DNA from: Heliocidaris erythrogramma
Taxonomy: Eukaryota > Echinodermata > Echinoidea > Camarodonta > Echinometridae
Direction: 5' to 3'
Assembly: GCA_025617745.1 (NCBI GenBank)
Contig: CM046869.1
Coordinates: 11,117,168 to 11,181,167 of the forward strand
DNA length: 64,000 nt
The position numbers were made by a program, and so were the translations under genes. Numbering within the stretch: the first letter of the stretch is position 1; every line of letters begins with the position of its first letter. This document shows positions 10,204 through 25,200 of the stretch, piece by piece. Under the pieces are notes generated by a model. It searched no databases. It saw only the letters and a list, made by a program, of their open reading frames with translations, and was not told the origin of the DNA.

Positions 10204-13200
10204 CTGCAATATATAAAATAAAAGTAAAAAACAAGTTTTCACTTTACTATGCCGAATTAAGGCAGATGTATGAACATGATTTCACCAAAGCTGTACAATT
10301 TGATAAAAAATATATTTTTATTGCTTGGATCCACATCTAAGAAGCTATAATGCACACACACACACACACACACAATGATGTATTATCGTTCATTTTATTT
10401 GCTGATGATTCCAGTTTGTATTACTCGCACAAAAATCCACAGGCTCTTTTAGAAACAGTTAACTTTGAACTAAGTAAAATTACTTTGTGGATCCAAGCAA
10501 ATAAATTATCTTTAAATCTGCAAAAGACAAACTATATGCTTTTTAGTAATACAATTAAAGTGCTTCCTGGAGATGTATTGTTTAATAATGTTTTGATAGA
10601 CAGAGTAACAACGACAAAATTCCTTGGTTTGCACATTGATGAGCAACTGAGTTGGAAAATTCATATAAATCATCTCTGTAAGACATAGTCAAAAAACAGT
10701 GGTGTAATACATAAATTGAAATCATTTTTTCCTAAAGACATTCTTCTTATAATGTACTCAACATTAATTATTCCGTCTCTCAATTATGGTGTCCTTGCAT
10801 GGGGTAATTCCCTTGAAACTCATCTTGAAAAATTATATTTGATTCAAAAGAGAGTCTTAAGAATTATTTGTAATGTCAGCTTTCGTACGCACACTAACCT
10901 ACTTTTTTATAGGCATAGAATTTTAAAGTTGCAAGATATTTATAACTTTCAACTGGGTGCTCTCATATATGGCTTCAATTCTGGTGTCCTACCACTGGCT
11001 CTGGCCAGCATTTTTAAGAAAAGTAGTCAAGTACATCACCATGATACACGAAATGCTTCTGCGTTTCACTTACCCCAAGTGAGGACAAAGTTTATTTTCA
11101 ATACATTGGTTTGCACTGGACCTAGATTCTGGAACTCTCTTGATTCTAGCGTTAAGCAATCTGTTAGCCTCTCTGCATTTCCGCGTACACTTAAGGTTTT
11201 TCTTCTTGATAATTATTGTGACTTTTAGAGTATCGGTATACTAATTGTAGTTATTTTGGTGCCTATTATTGTGAAGTTACTATGATGTGTATTTTCCTTT
11301 TATTGATATCTTGTGTCTAACTGTATATTTTCAGATTGTCAGCTTATTATTCCTTTGTTCCCTGTGTTTCTGTACTCGTCGTGTGATGTGCCTATTGTTA
11401 CTGTGTTGTACTCTTACTTTCACTATGAACACGATGACAAAGAGAGCGGACAAAATACACAGCGCCTCATTGTACCCTCCACAATTGCTCTGGTAGACAA
11501 AAGAACATCCCTTCATTACTATTATGTAAAATAAGCAGAACAGGTAACTTTGCATGTGACACCTGTTCAACATATTTTTACATAATAGCAATGAAGGGAT
11601 GTTCTTTTGTCTACCAGGGCAATTGTGGAAGGTACAATGAGGAGCTGTATATTTTGTCCGCTTCTTTGTTCGCCATGTTCATAGTGTTTTATCATTTCTC
11701 ATATTTTCTTTCTTCTCTCCCGTCTTGTTATGTATAACTTTATTCTCCCTTTCTGTATAAATAGCTCGTTTTGTCTTTTGTTTTGGGGTTTTGTTTTGTT
11801 GTGTTTTTCTTACATACCCAATTCTTTTCATAATGTACGTATTCTTAAGTAGTTATTAATGTATATACTCCCTTTAAATACATTTATTTCGTTTCTCATG
11901 TATGTACCAGCCAATTATTTTGGCGCAGAGGGGACCCTACATCTTACAAGCGTTGCTTTTACCAAGGTCTCCTTGTCTTTCTTTCAATTCACTTCATGAT
12001 ATTATTGTCATGCATGATTTTGTTTCCATTGTAAATATGTGTAATAATTGAGTGTAATGTTCTATATGACTTGTATAAAGGAAGAAAGATGAATAAAAAT
12101 ATCAAATATCAAATATCAAATGATGAAACCTAATTCTTCCTGTACAACTTGTATTATAAATTCCGTGCGAATCCCACTCTCAAAAATCGTGATAAATATA
12201 CCAAATACAAAAACTTATTGACGAAAATTTTACGACTTGAGAAACAGAAGTATTATTGTTCCCAGTTTGAAAAAAAGAAATGTAACTTAAAGGAAACGTG
12301 GGGAGTTATTAATGAAGCCCTGAACAAAAAAAGTAATCTAAAAAGCATAAATCAAATTCGCGAAGATAATAAGATCGTCAATAACGAAGAATCCATTGCT
12401 AACGTCTTTAATAATTACTTTTCAAATATTGGACCTGATCTTTCCAAGAAAATTAATGCAAGTAATAAACCATTTCATTCTTTTTTGCATAACAAAAATC
12501 AGAATTCTATATTTTTCAATCCTACTAACTCAACTGAAATCTTAAAAATTGTAAAAAACTTCAAAGATAAAAGAAGTTCGGGCCATGATGGCGTTAGTAA
12601 TTTTTTATTGAAAAAAATCATAAACGAAGTTGTTGTACCCTTAGAACACATTTTTAATCTATCCATGACCCAGGGTACTGTACCTGATAGCATGAAAATT
12701 GCAAAAGTTGTTCCGATCTTCAAAAAGGGCGACCCCTTAGATGCATGTAATTATAGGCCAATATCTCTCTTGTCTTCTATTTCTAAAGTTTTAGAAAAAC
12801 TTATCTATGATCGCACATTAACATTTTTAACAATTAATAACATATTCTCCAATTCTCAATTTGGTTTCAGACAAAAGCACTCGACAGTTCACGCTATTTT
12901 AAATTTCATAAATCATGTTGCTTCTGCAATTGATGATAACTGTCATACCCTTGGGATGTTTTTGGACCTTTCCAAGGCCTTTGATACAATTGATCATCAA
13001 ATCCTATTATATAAACTCTCTCATTATGGTATGCGTGGAAGGGCCTTGGAGTGGTTCGAAAGCTATCTCAGGGGTAGGACTCAATATGTATCCATTAATG
13101 GTGTAAACTCTTCTTTTCAACAGTTAGTTTGTGGAGTTCCGCAAGGGTCCCTGCTGGGGCCCCTTTTATTTATTTTGTACATGAATGATTTTCAAAATTC

Positions 13201-16200
13201 ATCTCACATTCTGTCATTCATACTATTCGCTGACGATTCTTCTGTCTTTTATTCACACAAAAATCCCAATGAACTTCTTGAAACCGTAAATCTCGAACTG
13301 AAGCGTGTTGAGGAGTGGATACGTGCAAATAAACTGTCTTTGAATTTAAATAAAACGCAGTCCATGCTTTTTAGCAACTCTGTTTCAAAGTTACCAGGCA
13401 ATGTCCTTATTCATGACACAGTTATAAAGTTAGTCAAGTCACTAAAATTTCTTGGTCTTACTATTGATAATAAACTCTCTTGGAAAGAACATAACATATT
13501 TTTAACTAAAGCTATTTCAAGGAACATTGGAATAATTAATAAACTAAAAATGTCGTTTCCGAAATATATTTTGAAAAGTTTGTACTCTACTCTTATCTTG
13601 CCCTACCTCAACTATGGGATACTTGCATGGGGAAATTCTTATGATTATCAGCTGGACAAATTACTGATACTTCAAAAGCGCGTCATACGAATAATCAACC
13701 ACACTGATAGGCTTAGCCACACAGATAGCCTTTTTTTCAGACAATAATATATTAAAGGTTCAGGATTTATACAACTTCTTTTTAGGATGTTTTATGTTTC
13801 AGTTAAATTCAAACGATCTTCCTCATGCTATCAAATCAATATTCATAAAGAATCAAGAAATTCACAATTACCCAACCCGACAGTCCTCATCTTTTCATTT
13901 ATATAAACTCAGAACCTTAATGAGGAAAAAGACATTGATTTATACTGGTCCTGTATACTGGAACTCCCTAAATATGTCACTCAAAGTACTTCCTAATTTA
14001 AAAACGTTTAAATATCACTTGAAACGAAATCTCCTACTCATGTATAATGAAGGTTAAACATGGAAGCTTAAGTTGTTCGTTTATTCTCTTTTAGTCATTG
14101 CAGAATCTTCAGTAAGTACAACAATGGGTTGGCTGCACCGCACACTCACACCCCCCCCCCCCCCCCCGGTTTGTTTTATGTTATAGTTACGCAATTACGT
14201 TTTGTAAAGGGAACCTTATTTACAAGCTGATGCTTCCGAGGTTTCCTCCCCATCGCTGCTTGTAGTTCGTCTATATATATATACATGTATATGTGCTCTT
14301 AAATAGTTTTTTCACTTATTTGGAGATTATTAATGGAGATCTTCATTTGTTCAATTATTTCATATGTATACTTTTGATGCAGTTGATGTGGAAATAAAAC
14401 CTAAATGAAATGAAATGAAGTACGTAATGCTATAACAATGCTAACATTTTGCTAAATTTATATATACAGTCTAATAACCATATACGAAAAAGGTATAAAA
14501 CAGAAAAGGGGATATTATTACAAACACAACCTTCAGAATGGGAAATGACATATAGGAAAAGATAAAGAAAGACAATTCCGTTTAACACATCATGAGAGAG
14601 ACAATATGAAGCAGATGGTATGGTTATATTGTAGCTCGATCCATAGCAAACTGACTCTGTGGAAGTCCATGGTAGTTTACTATGGAATTCGTTATCCACC
14701 TCAGTCTCTGAAAATGCGTAGCTCAAAAGAAAAAGGGGGACAAAGAGAAGAAATATTGGATTCCTATTATTAAATAAGTAGCATAAACAATAAAAACTGA
14801 TATATTTTGTAAATTTTGATCATTGATTGCACCATTATTTGAAATTCTAACAATATTTTATGACACCCATTTAGAGTCATAAGTGGCATGAATAATATAT
14901 TTTTATTTATCTTGAACAACACAGCTATTATACCTTTTTATTGAGTCATGGGTCTCTTTGTTTTCCCTTAGTGTCTCTGCACTCTTAGAAAAAAAGGTTT
15001 GTTTTAGCACCTTTAAAAGGTGCTTTTGCCACACCAGTGCCACCTTTTAGGGTGTCCCTAAGCACCTTTTGAAAAGGTTTTCATCGACACCTTTACGAGC
15101 TAGCCTACTCTTGGGCAATATTTTATCGTCAATACAATATATCCATAGTAACTGAAATCAATAAATTATAACAACATGCAATAGAACACATTTATTCAAT
15201 TTGTATCAAACCAAAGTATTGAAGATGACGAATATAGATCGATATTATCGTGGACATGTTTAAATAATATCTACAGATTGTGATAAAGACTAATACGCAT
15301 AATAAAAGGTGGAAAAATCTAAGCTCAATGGCCAAGGTCCTTTTAATGGAACTTGTAGACACCTTTTCAATCCGGCACCAGTTTAGAGCTAATGAGTACC
15401 CCATAAGCACCATTTTTTCTAAGAGTGTGGCATTACTTCTTTCTGTTCTCTACGTACTTCTTATTAAACCAATTATCAATGTTTGTTTATGTATATTTAC
15501 TGTATCATGTCTATGCTATCAATGTTTGGTTTTATGAATGCTTTGTCTTTGTTATAATTATTACGTGCTTTTATATATCTGTGATTTAAACATTTTATCT
15601 TATATGTGTAATAAATGTTGAATTGAATCGAACTGAAATTGGATAATGTTGGAACATACCCGTTGAGTCTCAGGTAGACGCTGGGAACCAAACACAAGGC
15701 ATCGGACGCGGCGTAATAGATCATATCTTCTGTTAAAGGTCGGAGCTTCCAGAAATCTGGCGTTACAAACATCTTCTTCACAAAGTCATCATCTTTGTGA
15801 GAAGCGCCCTCTCCAAGGAGTTCACAGAGAGCTTTGAAGCCGATTCGGTAGGAGTGAGTCATGTTCATTTGCTCCATCAAACTGCGCATTGCAATCTGGG
15901 AGGAAGAAAATATGTATTACTGAAGGCTTGTTGCACATAGTACTGATCAAGGAAAACAATCTTGAACAAGGACTGCCATATTTGATTTAAAAATCAATGA
16001 CTTGTGATATGAGGTGAGTTAATATGCGTTAATTTATACAGCACACTCATACATTCATACATATAAATAATGTTTAAACTAAGTCCGATGGTCCTGCCTT
16101 AGAATATCAATAAAAATACGGAAGACAAGCAAAAAAGGCGCACTGCTTTGGTAAATCACTTCATTATTTTCCTGCCTAATCACGTGGCCGAAACTCTTCC

Positions 16201-19200
16201 CTTTAGCTTAGGAATTCTTTATTAATCTGTTTTTCCCACACACACACACACAATTATAATTATAAACTTTAACTGGTACTCTTACCGACGTGTCAAACAC
16301 GTTCTTGAGTGTCACACTAAATCCACGGTACAGGGAGTATGTGTCGCTTTTGCAGTCATGGATCACCTCAATAATGACAAGATTGGAAGAATACAAAGAT
16401 ATTATTTTTTAAGATTGTGTAAAAATCAATGCAATCATTTGTAATATATTGAAATATTGATTGTTGCAGTTCTGTTTTCCCATTTTGTCATTTTTTAAAT
16501 GTATTTTTGATTGATTTATATTTTCCGTTTCAATATAAGCAGACAGGATACATATCGGTTCGGAGGCAATGTAATAAGTTTGTACATCAAACAAAGATGA
16601 AGGTATTGAGAAGCCAACAAATAGTTGAAAAAAACGAATCATTATTCACCTAATGATATGTGATAATAAGACCAAGTTCACATTTATCAATAAGTTCTCA
16701 CTACTTTATCAATACATCGACAGGAAATAAACAGGAAGCTTAAATGTTTACGAACTTCACACTTCTTCAAAAACTTTAGTGATACAACTTCCAACTAAAG
16801 CTATGACGCAATTGTCACTTTATGGTCTTCTTACTCACAACATCACTCCTTCCAGATAAAAGCCCCACTCCCCGATACTGAGTAAAAGTTATGACTTACT
16901 TATGGTCATTTGGTCAATGACTCAATTTTGACTAACTCCCAAGAGAGGTTTTGCCCCTTATAAAACGGGTTCTCTTTAGGACTCCAGTCGTGAGAGTATA
17001 TTCACCATCAGACTTGCTATAGAGTACCGAAGTGTGACGTCATCAAATTTTGATTTTTGTATTTCAGTATTTTATGACCATATTTAGGTAGAGCATGATG
17101 GAAAACGTTCACACATCAAATTTGACATGAATCAGTTCATGGTGGCCCAAGTTATGGCTATATGAATATCTAATTAGCCCCATTGAAGTCAGTGTAAATT
17201 GGCCTGGTTCTTAACAGTTTAGAACCAGGCCAATTTAACACTGACTTCAATGGGGCTAAGGAGGTATTCATGGGGTCATATTTCGGGGCCCAATGAGCCA
17301 ATTGCCATAAAATTTGGGCTCTGGATGTTTTTCACCATGTTCCTTTGAGATATGATATTAAAAATGTCAAAATGAAAAAATAGCTTTTTGTGACGTCATC
17401 ACTTCGGTATACTCTATAGGCTTCATCGTTGTTAAATTCATCCGTATATTCATGTTATACTTCATCTATGAATAAATGCTATGCTCTATATATAGCTTCT
17501 AACTAACTGTAACTGACTTGTGCCACAGTTCATCATATTATGTATTCTCTCTATACTCGAGAAAGCAAAGTGTAACATATCTATTCCCTACAACACTGAA
17601 CATACTGTACATAGTGAAACAAAGTTGCATGTAATAGAAAGCAGTTCTTGTGTGGTTCGTGTCCCCAAGATTTAGTTACCGCCCATAACTAGGGGGGTTC
17701 AGGGGGTTCGAACCCCCCCCCCCCCCAAGCTGGCGAGCAGAAATCTGCTTCAACAACAACAAAAAGGAATCAAAAGGCGAAAAAATTTCTCCAAAGTGAC
17801 ATCAGAGGTCCGCTTGAAAAAAAAGATAAATAAAAAAAAGCGAGGGGAGAGATGATGGAAAGTGAAAATAACGTGATAAAAATATCGGTCTTTCCGTCTA
17901 TTTTAATACATTTGATTTTGATTTTTTCCCGTAACTTCCTAATCTGGCAAATCTATAATTAATCAATGTCGTCTTTCACCATTCATTTTCGAATTTTGTA
18001 CGTTATACCAAGTTGCAATCGATTTTTTCAAAGCGTCATTCAAAGAATTATTCAAATTCGTTTGTTGTATCCATGGCAGGCCTGTAACGAGGCGGGGGGG
18101 GGGGGGTTCAGAGGGTTCGTACACCCCCCCCCCCCCCCCAAGCTGGCGAGCAGAAATCTGCTTCAACAACATCAAAAAAGAATCAAAAGGCGAAAAAATT
18201 TCTCCAAAGTGACATCAGAATAATGATTTTTAGGTTAAAGTTTTAAAACATATCCATATACCAACTGGCTTAGATAGGGGAGGGCGCACAAGGGGGTCAG
18301 GGGGTCACAATTTGAAAACTTTTTTTATTTGCTTTTGTCCTGCAACTTCATTATATGCCTAGTCAATATACGTCTTTGGCCATTCATTTTCGGAATTTAT
18401 TTTTCATTTTGCTATCGAATTTTTTCAAAGACTGAAAGAGTTCAAAGAGTTCTTCCAAATCGTCACCCACTCGTTGTAAGGTCTTGTCTATGTGACGAAT
18501 TTGAGTGACAATTTCTTGAAATCGACTTCCCAAAGATGGATTTGATGATAAAATTTTGCAGCGGATTGCTAGGTCTGACGAATTCGATTCAAATCTGACG
18601 AAAATGGAGATATGTTGAAGTTGATTGACCACTGAACCTGTTAAATGACATTGGGTGATTTCACGCTCGGTGTTGGTGTTTGGTGTTAGTGTCTATTTTG
18701 CCCCGAAATCGTGATCTAACACCGACTATGAAATGAAAAAAAATCAGTCGGTGTTAGGTGTTGACCTCTGATTTTTTTGACGTAGTTCCGGTTGCCGGTG
18801 TTTGTTTTTTGTTAATAATCGTCTACTGAACCGAGCTCGACCGTCGGTGTTTAATTTCATGTACAAATTCCCATTCACTAACACTATACCCCTAGGGATT
18901 AAGAAATACCGATTTCACGGTCGGTGTTGGTGTTGGTGTTTCTAGCTATGGGAAATTTTGCTGATTAGTCATGAGAAATAAAGACAGTAGGCGCTATTCG
19001 AAGTGTAATTTCATAGGCGTTAAGAGGTATTATGTTCATATAGGCCTGATATTAGATCTAGGCCAGCATTTGGTCTAACGTTCGATCTAGAGCACACGGA
19101 AAGGAACTACTTTTGCTTTTTAATGGGTTTGAAGGAGTGAAGAAAAATTCCGACCTAATTTTCTTTTTATGATAGATTTAATAAAAATGACGTTAGATAT

Positions 19201-22200
19201 TCCGTAGTTAAAGACCCAGAGAATCCACATCATTTATCAGGATGAGATCTAAATCAGCATTTACAATTCAAAAGCCATGAATCTTCACGGCTAATCTGTG
19301 CCAAGGCCTGAAATTTGGCTGTTTGCCCTGTACGCGCTACGCCGTCCGATCCGGCGTCTAGCTGCATTAGCTACCGCAGCATTTTCTGCTGCAAGTGAGA
19401 AATTCGAGAGAAATCATATCTAAACTTACTGTTCCTGTCAAGACCATCCATTTCTGTGAAGTTTCTTACCACACTCTAGATCAAATAATTATTTATTTTA
19501 GAATTGCCGGACTACTCGTGTAATTTAAGGATATTCTAGACTAATAATTAAATAGTTTTAAACAATTTTCTTTCCCTTCGTTAAAAACGGTGCTGACGCC
19601 ATGACCAGTGTTAAGTTATCGATGCGCTTTGTTGGGATATCGGTATCGGCTCCTTAATCTGAATAGCGGTGTTTGAGCTCGATTTTAGGAGAATTTTCGC
19701 TCTAAACACCAACACCAAACACCAACACCGAGCGTGAAATCACCCATTGTAATTATTAAACTATCTTTGACATCTGACATTTGGATGATTATTGATTCCT
19801 ATCAGCCTATAGGACGAAATCGAATAGCATTTTGATCAAATGTGTTAGATTAGACAGGAAATCCTGACAAAACAAGGAAATAGATTGCTTAAAACACCAT
19901 ACAAAAATAACGTGGAAAGATAAGCAGTGATAAGCATGATAAGACTCAAATGAAAGTTGTGGTAATGGAATATATTAAAAGTCAAATATAGAAACCATAC
20001 TGGAAAAGAGAGAGGGGTATTCAATGTGTCTGTTCACTTTAAAATGGAAAATCTTCCCGCTCTCAAGTTGCTTGGAGTACTCCTGGCGGACCCGGTCTAG
20101 TCATTCAGGCCCTTAAATTATGGCCCTCTAATCCAGCCTGTTCAACCGGAGTGCCATGAGAGTATTTTATAAAACATCGACTTCTTGGAAACTATAATCA
20201 GAAATAACAACATGCCCCGATATAACACTTGGGGTGTTTTGGAAATAACATTTGGGAGATAGAAAAGTGCGTTTTCCGTTGATCGCTTCGCTCATTCACA
20301 AAACTTTGAAACGGGATAGTTTCAGGCAGAGCGCGTTGATAGTGATATGGACAGCTCTAGTTTCAGGCAGCGAGGACCATGAATATTTCCATAGTATGTT
20401 ATTATGATATTCCATGGTATGACAATTTTCGGGCACGTCATTGCCTTATCGCCATGGCGCCCAGAAATTAGGGTTACCTTACTTTCCTTACCTTACTTTC
20501 TATATTTAAATGAGCAATGAATTGAAGTGTATTTTCTTGCGCTCGCTGGTAAATCTTAGAAACGAGATAGTTTCAGGCAGCGAGGTCCATGAACATTTCC
20601 ACAAGGATGTTATTGCAGTATTCGCGCAGGTCGCTGCCCTATCGCCATGGCACCCGAATACTTGTTAGGTCCACTTTTCTATACTGAAATGAGCAACAGC
20701 AAAGTAAAGTACATTTTTCCTCGCTCACACCTTATAAACGAGATAGTTTCATGCAGCGAGGTCCATGAATATTCAGTGACCTATCTCCATGGTGCCCAGA
20801 TATTAGGGTTACTTTCTATAAAAGAACATCAGCAAAGTGCCCCCCCCCCCGTTCGCTTCACTTCCTAAAAACTTTATTAATGTGAATGATTCCTGCTTAT
20901 GGCAACAAGATGACCGGAGATATAGCTCTACATTTCACCTATTGGTGACTAATGAAATAATATTTTGCCATTTAAAAGTACATTTTTATTTTTCTCTCGA
21001 TCGCTTTGCTCGCTCGCAGTATTTGGAATCCTACACAGTGGTAGCATAATTTATATTCGGGCTTCACATTTGACCCACCCCTGTCACATAATTCTGAATA
21101 CGCTCGTGCCCATACCCTTCGAGGGGCTGTCGTACATAATAGTATAAGGTCAATCATAAAAGTTTTGATAGATAATGGCGAAAGTTACAAACAAATTCGC
21201 TGTATGTTAGGTTTATAATGAGAGAGAGAGAGAGAGTGTGTGTTATATAATAAGAGGCGGGGAAAAGAAAAGAAACAGGAGCGTGAAGATTGGGAACAGA
21301 AGCAAATCAATATCAATGGCTTACAAATTTTAAGAAAAAGAGCTGTGTTAGGCCATTTCAAAACCTGAAATGAAATCAATTTGTATTTCAGTCGAATTTG
21401 GGTAAAATATAGGATATATACATATGGCTTTTTAAGAGCAGTATTAATGAAAGAACTATGCATGAAATTAATAAATATGACATTGATATTAATGTTTTAA
21501 TTTTTTTAGAAGACGTATTATAGGTGCTATATAGATTCAGAATATTACTATTGTTATCATTAAAATTGGATGACATACCTTTAAGATGCCATTATCTTCT
21601 AGAATCTCTTTGAGGCTAGAGTCTCCTTTGAGGAGCTGAGGGTTCTTGAAAGCATCGAAGAGGAAAGCTCTCCCGTCCCAAGTTGAGATCTGAACAAGTG
21701 TCAGGCTGCCTTTCGGTTTCCCTGAAACATACACGTGATATTGCCATAGAAAGTGTTTGACTTAGTTGTCTTTAAAAAAAAGGTTGTTTGAAAGAAAATA
21801 TGAAAATAAAGTTTGAATAAAATTTATTCAGGGTTAATATAACAAATAAATTTGCAAAATCAAAATAAGTATTCTCTTTACAAAATCAACCCCCGCAGGG
21901 AAAATAAATCTGCTGAACATAGATGATTACAATAGGTACGTTCAGATGTAGAGCGATAGCATCTATGCTATCTAGGTTTCGAGACTATTTTGGTGATGAC
22001 CAGATAGTTTTAAGACCAAACGATGTCTGAACGCAGATAGTCACGAGATAGAAACGAGTTGGAGCTAGGTTTCGAAACTATTCTGGCAGCGAGTTTGGCA
22101 GGAGTAAATCTCAGGATCCAGCGACAAATCATCGATGTTTTGCCGTAGACCACCCACTGCGCTTGTGACTAACCCCCTGTTCAGACGCTATTCAGTTTAT

Positions 22201-25200
22201 ACCGAAACTCGATAAAGAAACGACGTATAAAGAATCATCGTATAGCTAACGGGTCGTTCAGACGCATATTGCGACCGTCGTGAAAAAGGTGGTATAGATG
22301 CACAGTTTCCCACTGCGCGTGTTGTTATGATCACGAGGTATCCGCTAGCCCCCCTGCCTGGATTTCCTCTTCCACCTTTCACGCGCGCTCCCGTTAAGCC
22401 CCGCCCAGTTATACCGTTCTATGGTCGCCATACGTTCAGACGGACACGGAACAGTGATTCTTTATCGAGTTCTAGTTCGAAACGATGCTCTGACCCTCGT
22501 TTCGCTATACGTCGTTTCGCTATACGTCGTTTCGTTAGTCAGCGTTCAGACGCAAAATTTCATCTTATAGCTATACCGTTCTAGTATAGCTATACCGTTT
22601 TGGTATAGATTTTTAGCGTCTGAACACCCTGTATTTGTAATGTGAGCGCAATCGCTGCTTCACTCGCTGCTATCTTCACTCGCAACTTCGCATGATATGA
22701 TATGTGGCGCAGTAATTATTGTTGTTGGCTGTGTTGGCTCAGTCAGTAGAGCGTCCGCCTCACTATCGGGAGGTGGTGGGTTCGAACCTCGGCCGCGTCA
22801 TACCAAAAGACGTTAAAAGATGGGAGTTGCTGCTACCTTGTTTGGCGTTCAACAATTGAAAGGATAGAGCAACGTCGATCTGGCGCTGCACAGTGGCTGC
22901 CGGGCCCACGATCAATTGGGCAAAAAGAATTTTCATTTCGGTTAATAAAATTTGGAATGGACTTTAATTGGATTATTATTATTATTATTATTATTTGGCA
23001 GCGTGTGAGCGATGAATAGTCACGAGTGGGTGATAGAAGCAAGTCGATCATGGCCTGTCTTAACGTACTGGAAATAGTTTCGAGACTTACATAGCATCGA
23101 TGTACTACGTATAAACATAACTAATATAATGAAAATACTATCAGCAATGGTGGATGCAAAAAGACAAATCGTTTCTTCTATGTTCTCAACAACAACAACA
23201 TTATCGCGTCGCGTAAGTCAAGGACACTTAAGTGGTGAATTCTGAAGTTGAAGATGATTACGGTGATTGCGATAGATGAATGTCTTTTTCTTTCCGGTGT
23301 AGAGCTACGTCGCAAGACGAAATGTCCGACCGAGCCATTTTTTGAATTTCTAACCCCCCAAAACGCAATTTCTTAGAGATTCGCATTTTTTACTTTGAAG
23401 CCGCCATCGACATCAAGCAAATCGCTCATGATGACGGTCTCCTGCGTTAACAAATCCTGTTAATTGTAAAATGTTAATTTCCCATATTGTATAGGACTAC
23501 ATATTTTCTTTGTATTCAAGAAGTAAATTGTTAATTTCTGACAATATGCTTATATTTTTTTTTTAATTTGTAATACATGTATTACTATATTTTGTATCAT
23601 GCTATTGAACGCAGAAATAAAATCAATCAATCAATCAATCAATTTTGAACACTGATAAACGGTATTGTATTCACTTCCTTCTTAATTGAAGCGTAAAACC
23701 TACGAAATCCCTTGAGAAATTTCGAGTAATTTAGCAAGGCAAAAAGAAGTTGAGATTTTTCCTTTAATTGTTGAACCTTTTGCAAATTTTATACACTTCA
23801 TCCTATATTGGGGGCGCAATATTTAACAAGAGGCTGATGAAACTTAAATGACAGCGAGCAAAAACTGAGAATTACATTTTTATTTTTAAAATGTTGAACC
23901 CTTTAAAACCACCATTATAAACTGTATCATGGGGTGCGAAATAACGAGATCCTTCAACAACATATGCGAGGAAGCAAAGCAACAGAGCTTTAAAAAAAAT
24001 GTATTTCTAATGCATTTACACGGTGGAACTAGAGCGCATAATTTTTAATTATCATAATTCTTCGTAATTTTCTCCTCTAGTATTTTTTCTCTTTTGCATT
24101 TTGTGCGCCCTTCAAGTGCCGCCCGGGGCACGTACCCCGTGCCCCCCCCCCCCCCCCTGTAGATACGCCACTGTTGTCGAAATAAAGCCTGGGGCACCTG
24201 TCGTCGGGGCAAATTTCAGAACTATGTTCCAGACTTTCAGGTTTGTTATCAAAATAACAAAATGACAATGATAAACTTAATTGCTCTCTAGTTGATTTTT
24301 TCGACTCCATTCTCTGTTTATTCATTATCTTTCAGAAATTACATTAAAATGAAAATCTGTAAATATGTATTACTTTTTGGTTAAACTGAAGCCTTTGTCA
24401 TGTTCGTGGTTACTTACCCAGTTTAACACCTTCACAGTCCAGTCCAATTACAACAGTCTCCCTTTTTGACTTATCCAGGATTGGCTCAAGAACTCGCTTG
24501 CATTCCTCCACAGATTCGATGACTTGAGTTCGACTTAGCACGTCTTTAATGAAGAATTATGTTTAAAAAGTTATCTTTTGGCAGGTTCATATCTTTCAGG
24601 GTTTAAAATAATCATACGCAGCGCTTTAATAGGCCCAGCTCACACGAGGCGTCATTTCGATTGCGTCATTACTTGCGCTAATCGAGCGTGTGAAGGCAAT
24701 TATCCCAGGTATTAAAAGAATTGTTTGCCCTGTTCCTTTTGCAATCACTTTTAAATGACATCCCTCTTATAAGACCGTATAAGACTCTGACGCGGTCCTA
24801 ATGTCAGTACAAGGATAAAAACGACAGCATAAAAACAAAGAATAACATAAGGAAAGATAGAAAGAGAAGAAGATAGAAGGGTAAAAACACAGAAAAAATC
24901 TTTCCTTATTTTATGTTGTTTTCCTTCTATTTTCTTCTCTTTCTATCTTTCCTCATGTTCTTTGTTTTCATCCTTCTATTTTCATTTTATTATTCTTCGT
25001 TTTATCTTATACCTTATTTTTTTTCCAACTTTCCTTATGTTATTCTTTGTTTTTGTCCTTTCTTCATTTCCTCTTTCTAACTTTCCTTATGTTATTTTTT
25101 TGTTTTTGTCTGTCTTTCATTTCCTCTTTGTACATGTATCTTCATTTTTCAATTCTTTGTTTTCCCCCTTCTATCTTCTTCTCTTTCTATCTTTCCTTAT

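Noticed and set aside
10350-14057. Reverse transcriptase frames as host genes
   Set aside because: 5'-truncated LINEs with tails and interrupting stops or shifts; mobile-element debris.
22735-22800. Possible tRNA gene
   Set aside because: A and B boxes are present but the acceptor stem does not pair and the sequence continues into a SINE body and (TTA)n tail.
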